Assembly (NCBI GenBank): GCA_028673005.1
Contig: CM054115.1
Location: forward strand, 188,949,548-189,013,547
Direction of reading: 5' to 3'
DNA length: 64,000 nucleotides
Source of the DNA: Tanypteryx hageni
Lineage: Eukaryota; Arthropoda; Insecta; Odonata; Petaluridae
A program made the position numbers and the translations under genes. Below are positions 1 to 11,089 of this stretch, one piece after another; position 1 is the stretch's first letter, and each line of letters opens with the position of its first letter. The notes under the pieces are model-generated. The model searched no databases, was not told where the DNA came from, and saw only the letters and a list, made by a program, of their open reading frames with translations.

Positions 1-117
1 TTGGTATGTATTAGGATGATATTCAACATCCCATCGATGAAGAACAACAAAAAAGATTCGTTGACATACATCGCTTTTTCGCTTCATTTATTGGTGGTTG
101 TGCAAAATGCACCTTCT

Positions 118-510
118 TCATGTAATGCGGGTTGAAATTTTTGTAGAGGGATCTTTAGACGACCGAAGGCCATCTTTTACTCTTAGAATTTCTTTGGCAG
201 TTTTAAAAATTTCAGGCGCAGCTGTATCACTTAAATGATAAATAGAGGACGAATGTGGGGGCAAATGCCGACATGGACTATTTACCATTTTTTCTTCTTC
301 TTCGCTGTCGGTGTCAACATTGGCGTCATCTTGAGGGAGCCCAGGGAGAACACCATGCTCGTATTCGTCTTCACTGTCGGTTAGTATAACTTCATCAATC
401 TCTACATGGTCGATTTCATCATCACTGCTGCAATACCCTTTTCCATCGCTGATTTCATCTAATTTATGGAAGATTATCAGAGCTTTTTCGGGAGAACTTC
501 CACTTGACAT
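118..510 (-). CDS. Hypothetical 130-aa acidic protein or exon
   Basis: The ORF runs from an ATG at 510 to a stop at 118. Roughly residues 28-75 are rich in Asp, Glu and Ser, in clusters such as SSDDE, TDSEDE and TDSEEEE. The C-terminal half is neutral to basic and ends in a Ser/Lys/Thr-rich tail. Acidic N-termini like this occur in piggyBac-type transposases and in many nuclear proteins, but no transposase domain follows, so I do not assign a family. The frame is open in both A blocks, and only a handful of residues differ between copies. That may reflect recent duplication rather than selection. It could be a first exon or an N-terminal remnant of a transposase. Confidence 0.35.
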   Translation of the reverse strand: MSSGSSPEKALIIFHKLDEISDGKGYCSSDDEIDHVEIDEVILTDSEDEYEHGVLPGLPQDDANVDTDSEEEEKMVNSPCRHLPPHSSSIYHLSDTAAPEIFKTAKEILRVKDGLRSSKDPSTKISTRIT

Positions 511-539
511 AATTGTGTTTTATATACTTATAATCGTAT

Positions 540-1150
540 CTCGTTAACAGGCATCCGTCAAGCAAGAACGAAATACCAAATGTTTTCTCCCCAGCTCTCA
601 TATGATCCGTTCGTTAGAGATTAAATAAATTTTTCGGATATAGAACAACATTTATTACAAGAAAGTTTACGAGACCACATACTTACGAGTTATAGTTTCA
701 AAGATAGAAATTCCAGAATATTTGGCGAAAAACATCGATCTCTGAGGCGGTTCTCTCGGCAGACAACAATTAGAATCCATGTTTTTCTATCCCATGCCCT
801 TATAATGATGTGTGAGGTATGGATAAAAATATCTATTCAGATAGAAGACAACATTTACTACAAGAGGGTTTACGCGGTTACTTAATTACTAGTAATGGAT
901 TCGGAGATAAAAATTCGGAATATCCCGAGCAAAACGTCGCATATTATGTTTACATCGATCGCGAAGACGGTTCTCTCCGCAGACAACAATTGAAAATCCA
1001 TATATTTCCCTCCCTTGCTCTTATATGACCTGTGAGGTATAGATCGAGAAATGAATTCGGATAGATGACTTCATTCGCCTCAAAAACGTCCGAGAGGCCA
1101 CATAATTACGTGTTGTAGTGTCGGAGATAAAAATTCGAGAATCACCCAAT
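540..1150. repeat. Tandem repeat, period about 205-220 bp
   Basis: Three diverged units are seen. Landmarks are CGGATATAGAAC near 633, CAGATAGAAGAC near 838 and CGGATAGATGAC near 1,057. Each is followed about 80 bases later by a GGAGATAAAAATTC-like stretch, then GTTCTCTC(G/C)GCAGACAACAATT in the first two units. The last unit is partial. The same array is present in the second A block at about 27,820-28,440. A 69-codon ORF inside (819-1,028) is probably incidental. Confidence 0.7.
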
Positions 1151-1487
1151 CTTTCCATACCGTTTCATACGTGTTTCCCATTAAGAACGCCTTTGAAATC
1201 TGTGTATTGCATTTATGGAGTATATTTTTCCATCCTATTTCTATAAAATCATCGCTAATGCCCGGCCCGGCCATGCACAACCTGGGGGAGCGCAATTATC
1301 GGGTAAGTTAGGTTTATATGAGGGTAAAATTTGGTGGACCTAGAATTAGGTGTCGAGGAGTAATCGGCGTTTACATATGAACTTTACTAATAACTCGAAT
1401 AGAATTGATGTTAGAAATAAATGACTGTATTGCAGGTAAGCATATGTGTAATAGATGTCGCATCGGATTCCCAAAATCAAGTTTCCG

Positions 1488-1498
1488 GGTTCGATTCC
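1488..1498 (+). promoter_or_regulatory. Pol III B-box-like motif (tRNA-derived)
   Basis: GGTTCGATTCC matches the tRNA T-loop/B-box consensus exactly and is flanked by CCG and GCG that could form part of a T stem. No convincing A box or acceptor stem is visible upstream, so this looks like a SINE or tRNA relic rather than a tRNA gene. It is repeated at 28,764-28,774. Confidence 0.35.
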
Positions 1499-1892
1499 GC
1501 GATATTTATTTATTAAAATATATAATTTTTTACTCTAAAAGGAAAATAATATTTATATATGATTATTTTTTTTGGCAAATAAAAAAGATTTAAAAAAATT
1601 CTTTGCAATATTCCCCTCACTTGCTTCCTCGTAATGTTATTTATGTGAAAAACCTGACTTTTTTCCATAGCAGGAATACTGTATATCATCAATAGAGATG
1701 TAAAAGTGCCTGGAAGTCACATTTCTTAAAAAAAGAATGGCGACTAGCGAAAGACGCTGATTTTCCTATTGTACGCGAACGTAAACCTTAAATGATCCTA
1801 GAATCAGACTTTTAAACGAGGCCAACGTCATGAATACATGAAGGCGTTGCCAAGCATATATTCAAGGTAGAAAAATACATTTCCCCCTATTT

Positions 1893-2090
1893 TTGGGCAT
1901 CTCAATCTCTTACTCTCATACCCCTACCTATCTTACCACCCTCTTTCCATCTCTTTCCCTCTCTCCACCTCCCGGTATCCCCCATTCCCTCCCTCCCCGC
2001 AAACCTCCAGCTTACCCAAACATCAGCTTTCCCTCATTCTCTCTTCTCCCTCTCCTTCCTTCCATTCTTCACTCTCCCCTTTCATCATAC
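1893..2090 (+). repeat. Pyrimidine-rich (C/T) tract
   Basis: About 200 bases are nearly all C and T on the plus strand, with repeated CTCTC, CCCTC and TTCC. The compositional bias explains the open proline/serine/leucine-rich frame here, which is not treated as a gene. It is conserved in the second A block at about 29,169-29,365. Confidence 0.6.
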
Positions 2091-2952
2091 TCTCATCATG
2101 TTCCATTTTCGCAATACGGTCCAATATACTTTTAGGAATACATCAACAAAACTGGTTGTTCAACGTAACATTTCCCAATATTTCCTTTGCTTATATGTCA
2201 TGAACTATCAGTCATATAAATTTGTATTCTCTATATCATCCGAAAGTAAAAAATAATTTTGACATAATTTGCGATAGACAAGGTAGTGCTGTTATAATAT
2301 AGTAACAAACAATTTTGTGTCAAAGTTTTGCGATGCCAACTGGTGTAGTGTAGGAATATAAATGTTTACTTTCATGAACACTTTTATTAAGGCTATATTA
2401 AATGTGATTCTTATTTTTGCAAATTACCTTTGCTTTTACAATTATAATTATGTCATGGTGAGTTTTTCACAAACCCCATCCCGAGGGTGTTTTCTTACAC
2501 GCTGGATTTTCATAAACGTGAATTGTTAACTTCATATTATAAAGTTCGGACTTTGAAATCGCATCAGAATGTATTAACTAACAAAAATAAATTTGGAAAC
2601 ATTTACATTATTTATTAAAATTTATTTGCAGAATTTAAGAGTTGTTACCCACAATTTCACTAATCACAGTTATGAAGAGACCTTGACGTGATTTCCATGA
2701 AAAAGTTTTCTTTTGGAGTCATACATTTCTCATTACCGTGCCTGTAAACATTTTTAGAAGTCGTCGTTCATGGTATACGTCAGGTTACCACAGCATATGA
2801 TATCAGCATTCCTACGTTTTTTGAAGCAATATTTCTGCTAATAATTGTAAGTTTTTATTTATCGTATTAGTTATTACTAGTATTTATTTATTTATTTTAA
2901 ATACTTTTTGTCTTTTTTCCCTATTTAAGATAGGTAAGGATGTTAATTTGAA

Positions 2953-5625
2953 CTACGTTGGTTGTCGAATAATATTCTTCATTTCATTTACGAATATCTC
3001 CGACATATATTTATCTAGAAGTTTAAGACTCGCCTGTAATCTACGATTTTTCAACGATGGCCAACTCAACTCATCAATGAGTAACGTAACGCTCTGTTTT
3101 TTATCCTAATTCTTTTTCACGAATCTAGCTGCTCGCCGCTGTATTTTTTCTAAATCCTTTATGAGTCCCCTCTGATATGGACCCCAAACCGCTGCTGCGT
3201 ATTCCATTTGAGGTCTAACCAACGATAAATAACAGGATTCTCTCACCTTTTCCGTGCTTTTCCTGACTATCCTACGCACAAAAGCCAACTTCTTATTTGC
3301 CGCACCTATCACTCGTCTTATGTGGGTGTCCCAAGACAGGTCACGATTCAAGGTTACAGGAATGATCTCACCATCTATCGAGTAGGTAAACACGGACGAT
3401 GGGCTTCTAGATTTCCAAAAGCTTAGAACGTTACTCTTTTTCTGATTGATTTCTAGCTGCCATTCCTTGCAAACAGATAACTCATCCAGATCATCCTGAA
3501 GCTGACGATGGTCGCTAGGACCACTAATTTCTCTATAGACTACGGTGTCATCCGCAAAAAGCCTGATATTACTTTATACAACTGAGCTTATGTCGTTTAT
3601 ATAAAGCAAGAAAAGCATAGGTCCGATCACACTACCCTGTGGCACTCCAGAGACTACATTTGCCACACTCGAGGACTTACCATCGATGACTACTTTTTGT
3701 TTTCTATTCCTAAGGAAAGCGCGAACCCAGTTAATGACTTTAACATTAACGCCAAGATTTCCCAATTTTAATAACAACTTACGGTGGGGAACCTTGTCAA
3801 AAGCTTTTCTAAAATCAAGGAACACTGCATCGACCTGCTTATTATTTTCGCCGCATGATAAAACATCATTCACAAACAGACCGAGTTGGGTGTCACAGGA
3901 TCTACCTTTTCTGAAGCCATGTTGACAGCTGACTAAGAGCGATCTACTCTCAAGATAACGCATTGTGTTGCTAACAATAATGTGCTCCAAAATCTTACAT
4001 GATAATGATGTTAGAGAAATCGGCCTATAATTTTTGGGGTTTTCTTTGTCACCTCCCTTATGAATGGGTGTGACGTGTGCTAGTTTCCAATCATCAGGAA
4101 CCTCACAGAGGGCAAGAGATTTCTCGAAAACTATCCGAAGGAAGGGAGCTATATCTTCTGCTAGTTCTTTTAATACACGTGCAGGAATTCCTTCTGGTCC
4201 GGGATTTTTGTTGGGCTTTATCGCACTCAGTTGCTTCGCTATTCCTGCCTCAGAGATTTTAATATTATCCATCCGAGTACATCCATCGGGAATAAGATTA
4301 TCTTCAAGTCTATCTCCACCTGCCGTGAACGCCTTCGCGAAGTAAACGTTTAGTAGATTAGCTTTATCCTCCCCATCGTGAAGGATGTCTCCGGAATCAC
4401 ATCGCAGGGAGGGTATTGAAGGACCCTCTCCCTTGACTTCTCTTACGTAGGACCAGAACGCTTTTGGATCCTCCTTCAATTTTGTATTTAATACCTCATT
4501 CCGGAAGGTGTTAAATGCGTTACGCATGGTTTTTCTCGCTAGTACGCGGGCACTGTTATACTCATGGACTATAGCTGAGCGATACTCATCGGAAGCGGTG
4601 GTAGGTATGTTTTTCAATTTTGCGTGGCTACGCCTCTGTCGTCTTAAGGCAATCCTGACTTCCTTATTAAACCAACGAGGTTCTTTCTTATCAGATTTTA
4701 ACTTACAGGGGATAAATCTATTGATACCTCTTCCTAGGATATTCTTAAATAATAACCATGATGGCTCCATACCTAATCGTTCTGTCTTTTCACGATAACT
4801 GACAAAGGTACTTTTGAGATGTAAGCTGAAACTTTTAAAGTCGGCCTTGGCGAAAGCGTATACATTCCGAAGAGGCTTAGGATGTCTTTTGAGCTTTAAT
4901 TCGCACTCCGCATACACAGCTCGATGGTCGCTAAGTCCCTCCTCTGTGGATACCTTAGTTATCCTATGCGGGATGTTAGAAGCAAGCAAGTCGAGAACAT
5001 TGCCCGAACGCGTGGCTTTTTGTACCATCTGGATTAAGGAATATTCATGAAACGTGTCAATTATGGCTTCACACGATTCGCGTTCTTTACCTCCCGTAAC
5101 GAAACATAGGTTTTCCCAATCGATTGACGGTAAGTTAAAATCGCCTCCAATTATCACGTAACCGTCGTTCATAATAGATCTAAGCTCGGCTAATTGCCTC
5201 TCTAAACTTAAAATATAATCAACTTTGGCATTAGGTGGTCTGTAAAATGAGCATAAATATATCTTTTTCGAATTATCCTTACCTAGGCGGCACCACACGC
5301 TCTCGGTCGTTTCATCGATAATAGGGATCTGACAACTATCGTACTTTTCACTTATTGCCAAAAATACTCCGCCACCTATTCTATTGGCGCGGTCTTTTCT
5401 GTATACTCTATAGCTTTTCGGAAAAATTTCTTGGCTAGCGATATCTTCAGTGAGCCAACTTTCCGTACCTATAACTACATCCGCATGCAACGTGCGAATT
5501 ACGTGTTCGAGTTCGGCAGACTTTTTACGAATGCTGCGGCAGTTTAAAACTATGATATTTAATTTCTCGTTATCGCCCGAAGCATTAACTGCTCTATTAC
5601 GGCTTTCGCAGGTGGACTCTCTCAC
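2953..5625 (-). pseudogene. CR1 ORF2: APE endonuclease and reverse transcriptase, two stops
   Basis: The reading frame spans about 890 codons. The N-terminal APE-type endonuclease shows VLNCRSI, GTESWL, GGDFNLPSIDW and a terminal SDHRAVY motif. The RT follows with HVTPIHKGG, NYRPISLT, VFLDFRKAFDKVPH, GVPQGSVIGPMLF and YINDI. A single in-frame TAA at 3,574-3,576 lies just before the FADD catalytic box, so the upstream product would lack the active site. Translation in the same frame resumes through FADDT and the C-terminal domain to a second in-frame stop, TAG at 3,106-3,108. It then continues to a TAG at 2,953-2,955. There is no frameshift, so inactivation looks recent and rests on two point stops. 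The element could have supplied activity in trans before these changes. Confidence 0.85.
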
Positions 5626-5699
5626 TTTGCGACCAGAAACTGTATTACATTCGATGCCCCTATGAAATCTCCTAATACGCCTACACCCTACCCTACTCT

Positions 5700-6740
5700 C
5701 TAATCTAAAAAAGACCTACCATGGTCGAAGATCCTACACGCTACACTCTGTGAAGCCTCGGTCGTGTAATGAACTCCAGAGCCGTTTAGGGGTACCCTAC
5801 ACGATCCGAGAACCGGCCGGAGATCAACGAAGTCGACTCCCATGCCCACACAGAAATTCCATAGCCTTTGGTTTAGCCCCGCCACGCGGCTCCAAACCTC
5901 CGAACCACAGTCAATCCGCGGGACAATACTACAAATGGTGAGCCGCACATCAGAACCCGACTCCTCTCGGACACGAGTGACCTCGGCGACCAAGTCCTCA
6001 AAAGAACTTAGAATCTCCTCGGACCCGCGCTTCGAGGCGTCGTTAGTCCCAACATGGACCACCATCCGCAGCCTAGAGCAACCCGTTGACTCCACCGACT
6101 CCCGTACCGCCCTCGTCACTTGGGGGACCGTTCCTCCCGGTATACACCTGGAGAACACCCGCTCAGCCACTCCCTCCCGGCGGGCCCGAGTTAGCAAGGG
6201 AGCCATAACACGCCGGACATTAGAACTACCTATTACTAGGAGCCCTCCCTTCCCACCCCGACTTCCCATAGATCCAGCCTCCGCCAAAGAGACGGGAGCG
6301 GATGCGAGAGCATCGGCCGAAGTGTCGTCCTCCGACAACGCCGCGAACCGATTGCAAACTGGAAGAGGGTCTGCCGAGGCATTCCCAGCTCCCAGCCTTC
6401 GCAGGACCACCCCACGATCCCCCCGGTTGGAGACCACTCTCCAATCGTTGGGTTTCAGGATTGGAGCGACCCCAGCCCCCGAAGAGGTCCCACAAACACC
6501 CTCGATCACACCACCGACTTTCGCACTCGAGCGCACCCGAGTCGCCATCATGGCGCGGTGAGTTCTCGGGGATGGATGCGTTCTCCCAACACGAACAAGG
6601 GCCGACTCCGCTCTTGCCACCCTCCGACGGAGGTCCGTAACCTCTCTTACCAGCTCCGTGATTCGAGACCTCATTCCCTCGAAATCAGCGTCGCATAGAA
6701 AGGAGGAAACGGGAGTCCTAGGTGAAGCCATCCTAAACAC
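5700..6740 (-). CDS. CR1 ORF1 with SGNH/GDSL esterase-like domain
   Basis: An intact 346-codon ORF. Residues about 22-55 form a likely coiled coil with heptad Leu/Val and alternating Arg/Glu. The C-terminal half resembles the esterase domain of CR1 ORF1 proteins. IGSSNVRR holds the nucleophile position (Ser172), HVGTND the Asn233 block, and SGVHY the histidine (His324). The usual Asp of the DxxH box appears to be Ser321, so catalysis may be weakened. No zinc knuckle is visible. Such proteins bind element RNA in the ribonucleoprotein. Spacing to ORF2 is about 75 nt. The start is the first ATG; a second Met lies at residue 4. Decayed relatives occur at least eight times in this window. Confidence 0.8.
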   Translation of the reverse strand: MFRMASPRTPVSSFLCDADFEGMRSRITELVREVTDLRRRVARAESALVRVGRTHPSPRTHRAMMATRVRSSAKVGGVIEGVCGTSSGAGVAPILKPNDWRVVSNRGDRGVVLRRLGAGNASADPLPVCNRFAALSEDDTSADALASAPVSLAEAGSMGSRGGKGGLLVIGSSNVRRVMAPLLTRARREGVAERVFSRCIPGGTVPQVTRAVRESVESTGCSRLRMVVHVGTNDASKRGSEEILSSFEDLVAEVTRVREESGSDVRLTICSIVPRIDCGSEVWSRVAGLNQRLWNFCVGMGVDFVDLRPVLGSCRVPLNGSGVHYTTEASQSVACRIFDHGRSFLD

Positions 6741-7320
6741 TAATCTGTACTAGCTACGAATTAAATTAAACTTCAAGCTAAGGTTATACTAAGTGACTAA
6801 CTAATTCGTGGACTTAAGGTCTACGCTAGAGAGGAACGCAGGTAAAAAGTGAAAGGGAAACGCTGACTCACCGCACAAACAACGTTAGCGAACAGGCAAG
6901 ATAGAAACACAAGCAAGCGTTAAAACAATTTAAATTAGTACACCAACAGCGATAATCAAGTTAAAACAAGTTAAGTTAGTACACAAACATCGTAGAGTTC
7001 TTACAGAAACAATTACTACCTGAATATGAGATTTTTAAAGCAAGTGCTAGAAAAATACTACTGAAAAATGACGATATTGGGATTAAGAGATACTACAATA
7101 AACAATATAAATAAATGTTAGTTCTACTTATCAGTACGGTTACTTCGACTCTACTTCTACTGCTACACAACGATACAGCTACGGAAGGACAGCTGCTACA
7201 GCTACTCTACAGCTACTGCTATTAAAGCGCCGGTCACCCGCAGGTCAGAAGCTCTTGCAGGAGGAAGAGAAAGGCACGTCCTTACCCTTCGACAGCCAGG
7301 CACTAACTAATATCACCCCC
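6741..7320 (-). other. Probable CR1 5' leader
   Basis: This noncoding stretch lies upstream of CR1 ORF1 on the minus strand, with no ORF of note. Short A-rich runs such as AAACAA and TTAAAACAA recur. Its placement suggests 5' UTR or internal promoter, but no promoter motif is recognisable. Confidence 0.4.
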
Positions 7321-8080
7321 ATTCGAATACAAAAAAACACGCAATGACCGAAACAGACCTACCACTAGGTCAATGACTCTGCAAAATCACATCTTTACAC
7401 TTCATCACACACCTCTATCATACCCACAACAAGGCCAATGACCGAAACAAACCTACCACTTGGTCAATGACTCTGCAAAATCACATCTTTACGCATACAC
7501 ACCTCAAACATGTAAACGTTGCGAAAGTTAGGGTAAACGAATGACGCAGAAGCAAAAGGGTCATTCAACTTCAATGCGAATATCAACAATAACGCAAAAC
7601 CAGTAACATTACCTTACACAATATCACATCATTCCACAACACCATCACAAAACACACACAGAATCACACCTGAATCATACACACAACCAGGCCAATGACC
7701 ACACTACCGCAAAACCAATACCATTACCTTACACAATATCACATCATTCCACAACATCATCGCTAAACACACACAGAATCACACCTGAATCATACACACA
7801 ACCAGACCAATGACCCAAACCTACGACAAGGACTTACGCAGAACTCAACACGGTCAGTTCACACACGTATTCGCCAATTCACAGACTAGGTTGTCCCAAT
7901 CCCCGCTTTTTAACAAAATCCCACCTACATCATACACAACCAGGCCAATGACCCAACCAGACCTACGACAAGGTCAATGACTTACATAGAACTCAACACA
8001 GTCCACGTATAGGTCAGTTCACACACGTATTCGCCAATTCATGGTCAAGGTGGTCCCAAAAGCCGCTTTTAAATTCTATT
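7321..8080. repeat. Minisatellite-like repeats in CR1 leader
   Basis: Phrases such as CAATGACCGAAACA, GGTCAATGACTCTGCAAAAT, ATTACCTTACACAATATCAC and TCAGTTCACACACGTATTCG each recur two or three times at intervals of about 100-160 bases. The same set recurs at 48,341-48,870, again beside CR1 endonuclease debris. This suggests the repeats belong to the retrotransposon leader, like promoter monomers of other non-LTR elements. That role is inferred. Confidence 0.6.
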
Positions 8081-8480
8081 AAATTAATTGAGCATTAACA
8101 GGTTTATAATACTAAAAGCAGTGTAAAAATCTCTGACTTACATTTTCATCAATTTATATAAATAAACGAATTTAATAAATCTTACCGTTTATACGTTAAT
8201 ACGCATGGATGTCTATTGCTGAAGGGTATTCGAGCGGAAAAGAAAACACCCCCTTTGTCCCTAGTCTACGTTCTAGCCGAGTACGGTAATAGTCGTCTCC
8301 ATGGCAACAACCGATAAAATGGGTTTAAAAATGCAAATCACTAGGGTTCTGTAGACAATCAAGAAAATAGATTAATCATCAAAGTTCTGTGATAAGAATA
8401 AGAAACTACATTCTTTTTCCCTCAGAATAGCACTAACCTTGCTCCGAAAACACCATTTAAGGATATTTAAGTCATTCCCA
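8081..8480. other. Spacer shared with 48,870-49,200
   Basis: This AT-rich noncoding stretch is repeated with a few changes at 48,870-49,200, in the same position between the minisatellite and CR1 endonuclease debris. It contains no ORF or known motif. Confidence 0.5.
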
Positions 8481-9345
8481 TTAAACATACTTATAAAAAT
8501 GTTTCTTTGAGGCTGAGAGTGCCTCTCGATTTTCAATTTTCATTTTGCATATACGGCTTGATGATCACTTATTCCATCTTCCAGGGTGACTTTGTTTATT
8601 CTTTCAGGCAAGTTATTTGCTAATAAATCTAATATGTTGCCCGATCGCGTTGGCATTTTGACAAATTGATTGAGTGAGTGCTCGCACAATGTCTAGATTA
8701 ATGCCTCACATAATTTTCGTTCTTTACCTCTAGATTCGAGACATAGGTTTTCAAATCAAATTAAGAGTAAGTTAAAGTCACCAACCAGCATAATGATTCC
8801 TTTTTGGTTTATCAGTCTAAACTTTGATAATTGATTCTCGAGATTTAAAATACAACCTTCACCAGCTTTAGGTGGCCTGTAAAACGAGCATTAGAACACC
8901 TTTTTGCAGCCTTCTTTACTTATAGGGCACGATTTCGTCGTCACTATCGGAATCTCACATCCATCGTACTTATCGGCAACCGCTATGAAAACCCACCCGC
9001 CCGGTCTATTTGCGCGAACTTTTCATTAGACACGATAGTCTCTAGGAAATATCCCTTGACTATGAATCTCAACCGTTAACAAACTTTCTGTGCCTATCAC
9101 GACTTTGGCGTGCAGACTGTGAATAATATGCTCGAACTCAGCAATTTTCCTACCGATGCAGAGGCGGTTCAGTTCGACGACGTTTAATTTCTCACTATCA
9201 CTTCGCATATTAATCTCACCCTTGCTCCAATCATAACCATTCGAACGACTGTTTGTCATGGCATCAAATTTGGAATTGAGACCCGTCGCACACTTTATAT
9301 AACATTCTATCAATGACCTATCGCGAAATTGGTCCTGCATGTTAC
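8481..9345 (-). pseudogene. CR1 ORF2 endonuclease fragment
   Basis: A diverged relative of the endonuclease part of the CR1 ORF2. The last part reads in one frame from 9,340 to 9,026, with SEKLNVVELN, EFEHIIHSLHAKVVIGTES and IFPRDYRV aligning to the start of the 5,625 ORF2. Lower coordinates match only in pieces, with several frame breaks. The RT is absent. It precedes ORF1 debris in the order expected for the minus strand. Confidence 0.75.
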
Positions 9346-9435
9346 TATGGAGTTCCTCATTATCTCTCCTTTAACGTGCATTTACCTCACGCTAGGACTT
9401 TTTTTATCATTACAGAATCTATCGGGATTCTTATT

Positions 9436-10190
9436 TTATGCAAACTCATCGATTATCTCCTTACCCAAAATGTACCTACTCCCTGTCCTCTCTAGCCGAA
9501 AAAAAATCCATACTGTGCTCAAGAATCCTACGCGCAACTCTCTGAAATGATTCGGGCATGTAATGAACACCAGAGTGATCCTGTGGTGCCGTGCCGTAGG
9601 TCGACGAAGTCCACTCCCAAGTCTCGACAGAAATTCCAAGGCCTTCGTTTCAGACCGTGAACCATACTCCAATTCTCAGAAACGCGATCAATCCTAGGGA
9701 CTATACCGCAGACAGTAAGCCGAACATCGGAAGCCTATTTTTCCCGGACACGAGCAAACTCAGTAGACATGTCCTTAAAATAACTTAAAAATCTCCTCGG
9801 ACCCGCGCTTCGAGGTGCCGATAGTCCCATCATGTGTCACCACTCGCAGCCGAGAGAACCTGTAGCCACTACCGCCTCTCACACCATGTTGGTCACTTGC
9901 GGCACCGAGTCTTTTGATATACATCTGAAGAAGACCCACATTACACGTCGAACGTTAGAGATACCTAAAACTAACAACCCCCCCTTCCCAAACAGACTTC
10001 CTTGAGCCCGGACTCCATCGTAGAGGCTGGAATGGATACGGGCGCATTGGCCTCCGACAACACCTCGAAACTAATACTTACATGAAGAAGGTCCGCCGAA
10101 GCATTCCCAACTCCTTTCCACCGCAGCACCACTCCACAATCCCCATCATGGATTTTAGCCAAATGTGGAGAATATCATTTTCATATAAAT
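9436..10190 (-). pseudogene. CR1 ORF1 esterase remnant (module Y, variant a)
   Basis: The region matches the C-terminal two thirds of CR1 ORF1: GNASADLLHV near the upstream end, GTVPQV-like and GSEEI-like parts, and the DFVDLR region near 9,600. It is interrupted by frameshifts and stops. It ends upstream just before a conserved AT-rich junction (GCCAAATGTGGAGAATATC) where W sequence begins. The nearest relative is 18,306-19,040. Confidence 0.7.
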
Positions 10191-11060
10191 AAATAACCTA
10201 AATTCCATATTTCATCCGGGCAAACTAAAAATGTCTACCACAATACCAAGGTTAGAGTATTTTAGTAACTATAAATTTAGAAGTTAGTGTCTGAATGGAT
10301 TTCAAAAATAAATTTCGTTTGTAGGGCTTTAATAGGATCACGAAACGAAATGAAGATGTTAAGAATAGATCAAAAATCAGTGCCTCCAATATATAAGGAA
10401 ATATAAATTTCTGATTTCAAAACAAATATATTACTACTCATATAACAGGGAAGAATTTGCTTAACCGATTTCCACCAAATTTATACATAGAATCTTAGCA
10501 TAAATATATTACTAAAACGACACATTTTTACCGGATCTACTAAGCAAGGGTGCCACAATTGCAAAATAAACTTGTCGACAATTACGAATTTGAAAGGAAT
10601 TGTTAAAATCTATTTCAACGAAATTTTGTATGAAGGAGGTGTAAAACATAACAAAAACAACATTAAGATGTTTATCAAAGATATGGCAATCATGGCTGCC
10701 ACATTACAAATAATTAAAATATTTACATTTTACATTCTATTCTGTTGAATGTTCATATTCAATTTGAGGTACAATTAATATGGATAATTTACACGTATGT
10801 ACAAGACCATAATAACACATTTGGACCCGATCAGCCATACAGTAGTGCCACAATTGCGAATTAAACTCTTTCAGTATTTATGGATTGGAATAAGGAATTG
10901 GTACAACGGATTTGATACTAAATTTTCTATATACGATTTGTACAACATACAATAATGAAATCCATATGTTTAAAGCGGAGCGAGACAGCCGAGCTACCAC
11001 AGGAAAATTTATAATAATACTTCTTATACACGTATTTCACGTTTTTTAAATAAAATATGG
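10191..11060. repeat. W repeat, about 146-nt modules (in module Y)
   Basis: Noncoding and AT-rich. A TGCCACAAT-like core recurs near 10,236, 10,381, 10,551, 10,697, 10,846 and 10,995. Four of the five gaps are 145-149 bases and one is about 170. The same sequence follows CR1 ORF1 debris in every Y module of the window. Confidence 0.7.
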
Positions 11061-11089
11061 TATATTATATATATATATATATTTTTATA

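Larger units (their letters stand above)
1..2954. repeat. A block, copy 1 (large direct repeat)
   Basis: This block is nearly collinear with 27,271-30,059, with scattered substitutions. Copy 1 carries about 170 extra bases near 2,697-2,865. The shared sequence stops at the same short tract in both copies, just before 2,955 here and 30,059 there; beyond it the two units differ completely. It contains an acidic minus-strand ORF, a tandem repeat of about 210 bp, a tRNA-like B box and a pyrimidine-rich tract. From 2,136 to 2,952 it is AT-rich and holds nothing I recognise. It is the repeating landmark of the window and may be part of a segmental tandem duplication or a large composite repeat. Confidence 0.85.
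2953..8080 (-). mobile_element. CR1-group non-LTR retrotransposon, near full length
   Basis: The minus-strand order is a leader with tandem repeats (8,080-6,741), ORF1 with an esterase-like domain (6,740-5,700) and ORF2 with endonuclease and reverse transcriptase (5,625-2,953). An SGNH-type ORF1 with an APE endonuclease/RT ORF2 is the CR1/L2-type layout. The left edge coincides with the point where the two A blocks stop matching, so the ORF2 stop abuts the flank with no visible 3' UTR. The leader boundary is inferred. Shorter relatives make up much of 8.5-24 kb and 46-55 kb. Confidence 0.75.

Noticed and set aside
118..510. piggyBac transposase assignment
   Set aside because: Only the acidic N-terminal composition is similar; no DDD catalytic domain or terminal repeats were seen.
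819..1028. 69-codon plus-strand ORF in the A block
   Set aside because: It lies across two units of the 210-bp tandem repeat, and the start is lost in the second A block copy, where the reading differs.
1893..2135. Pro/Ser/Leu-rich ORF
   Set aside because: It is a by-product of the C/T-rich tract; there is no domain and codon use is fully explained by composition.
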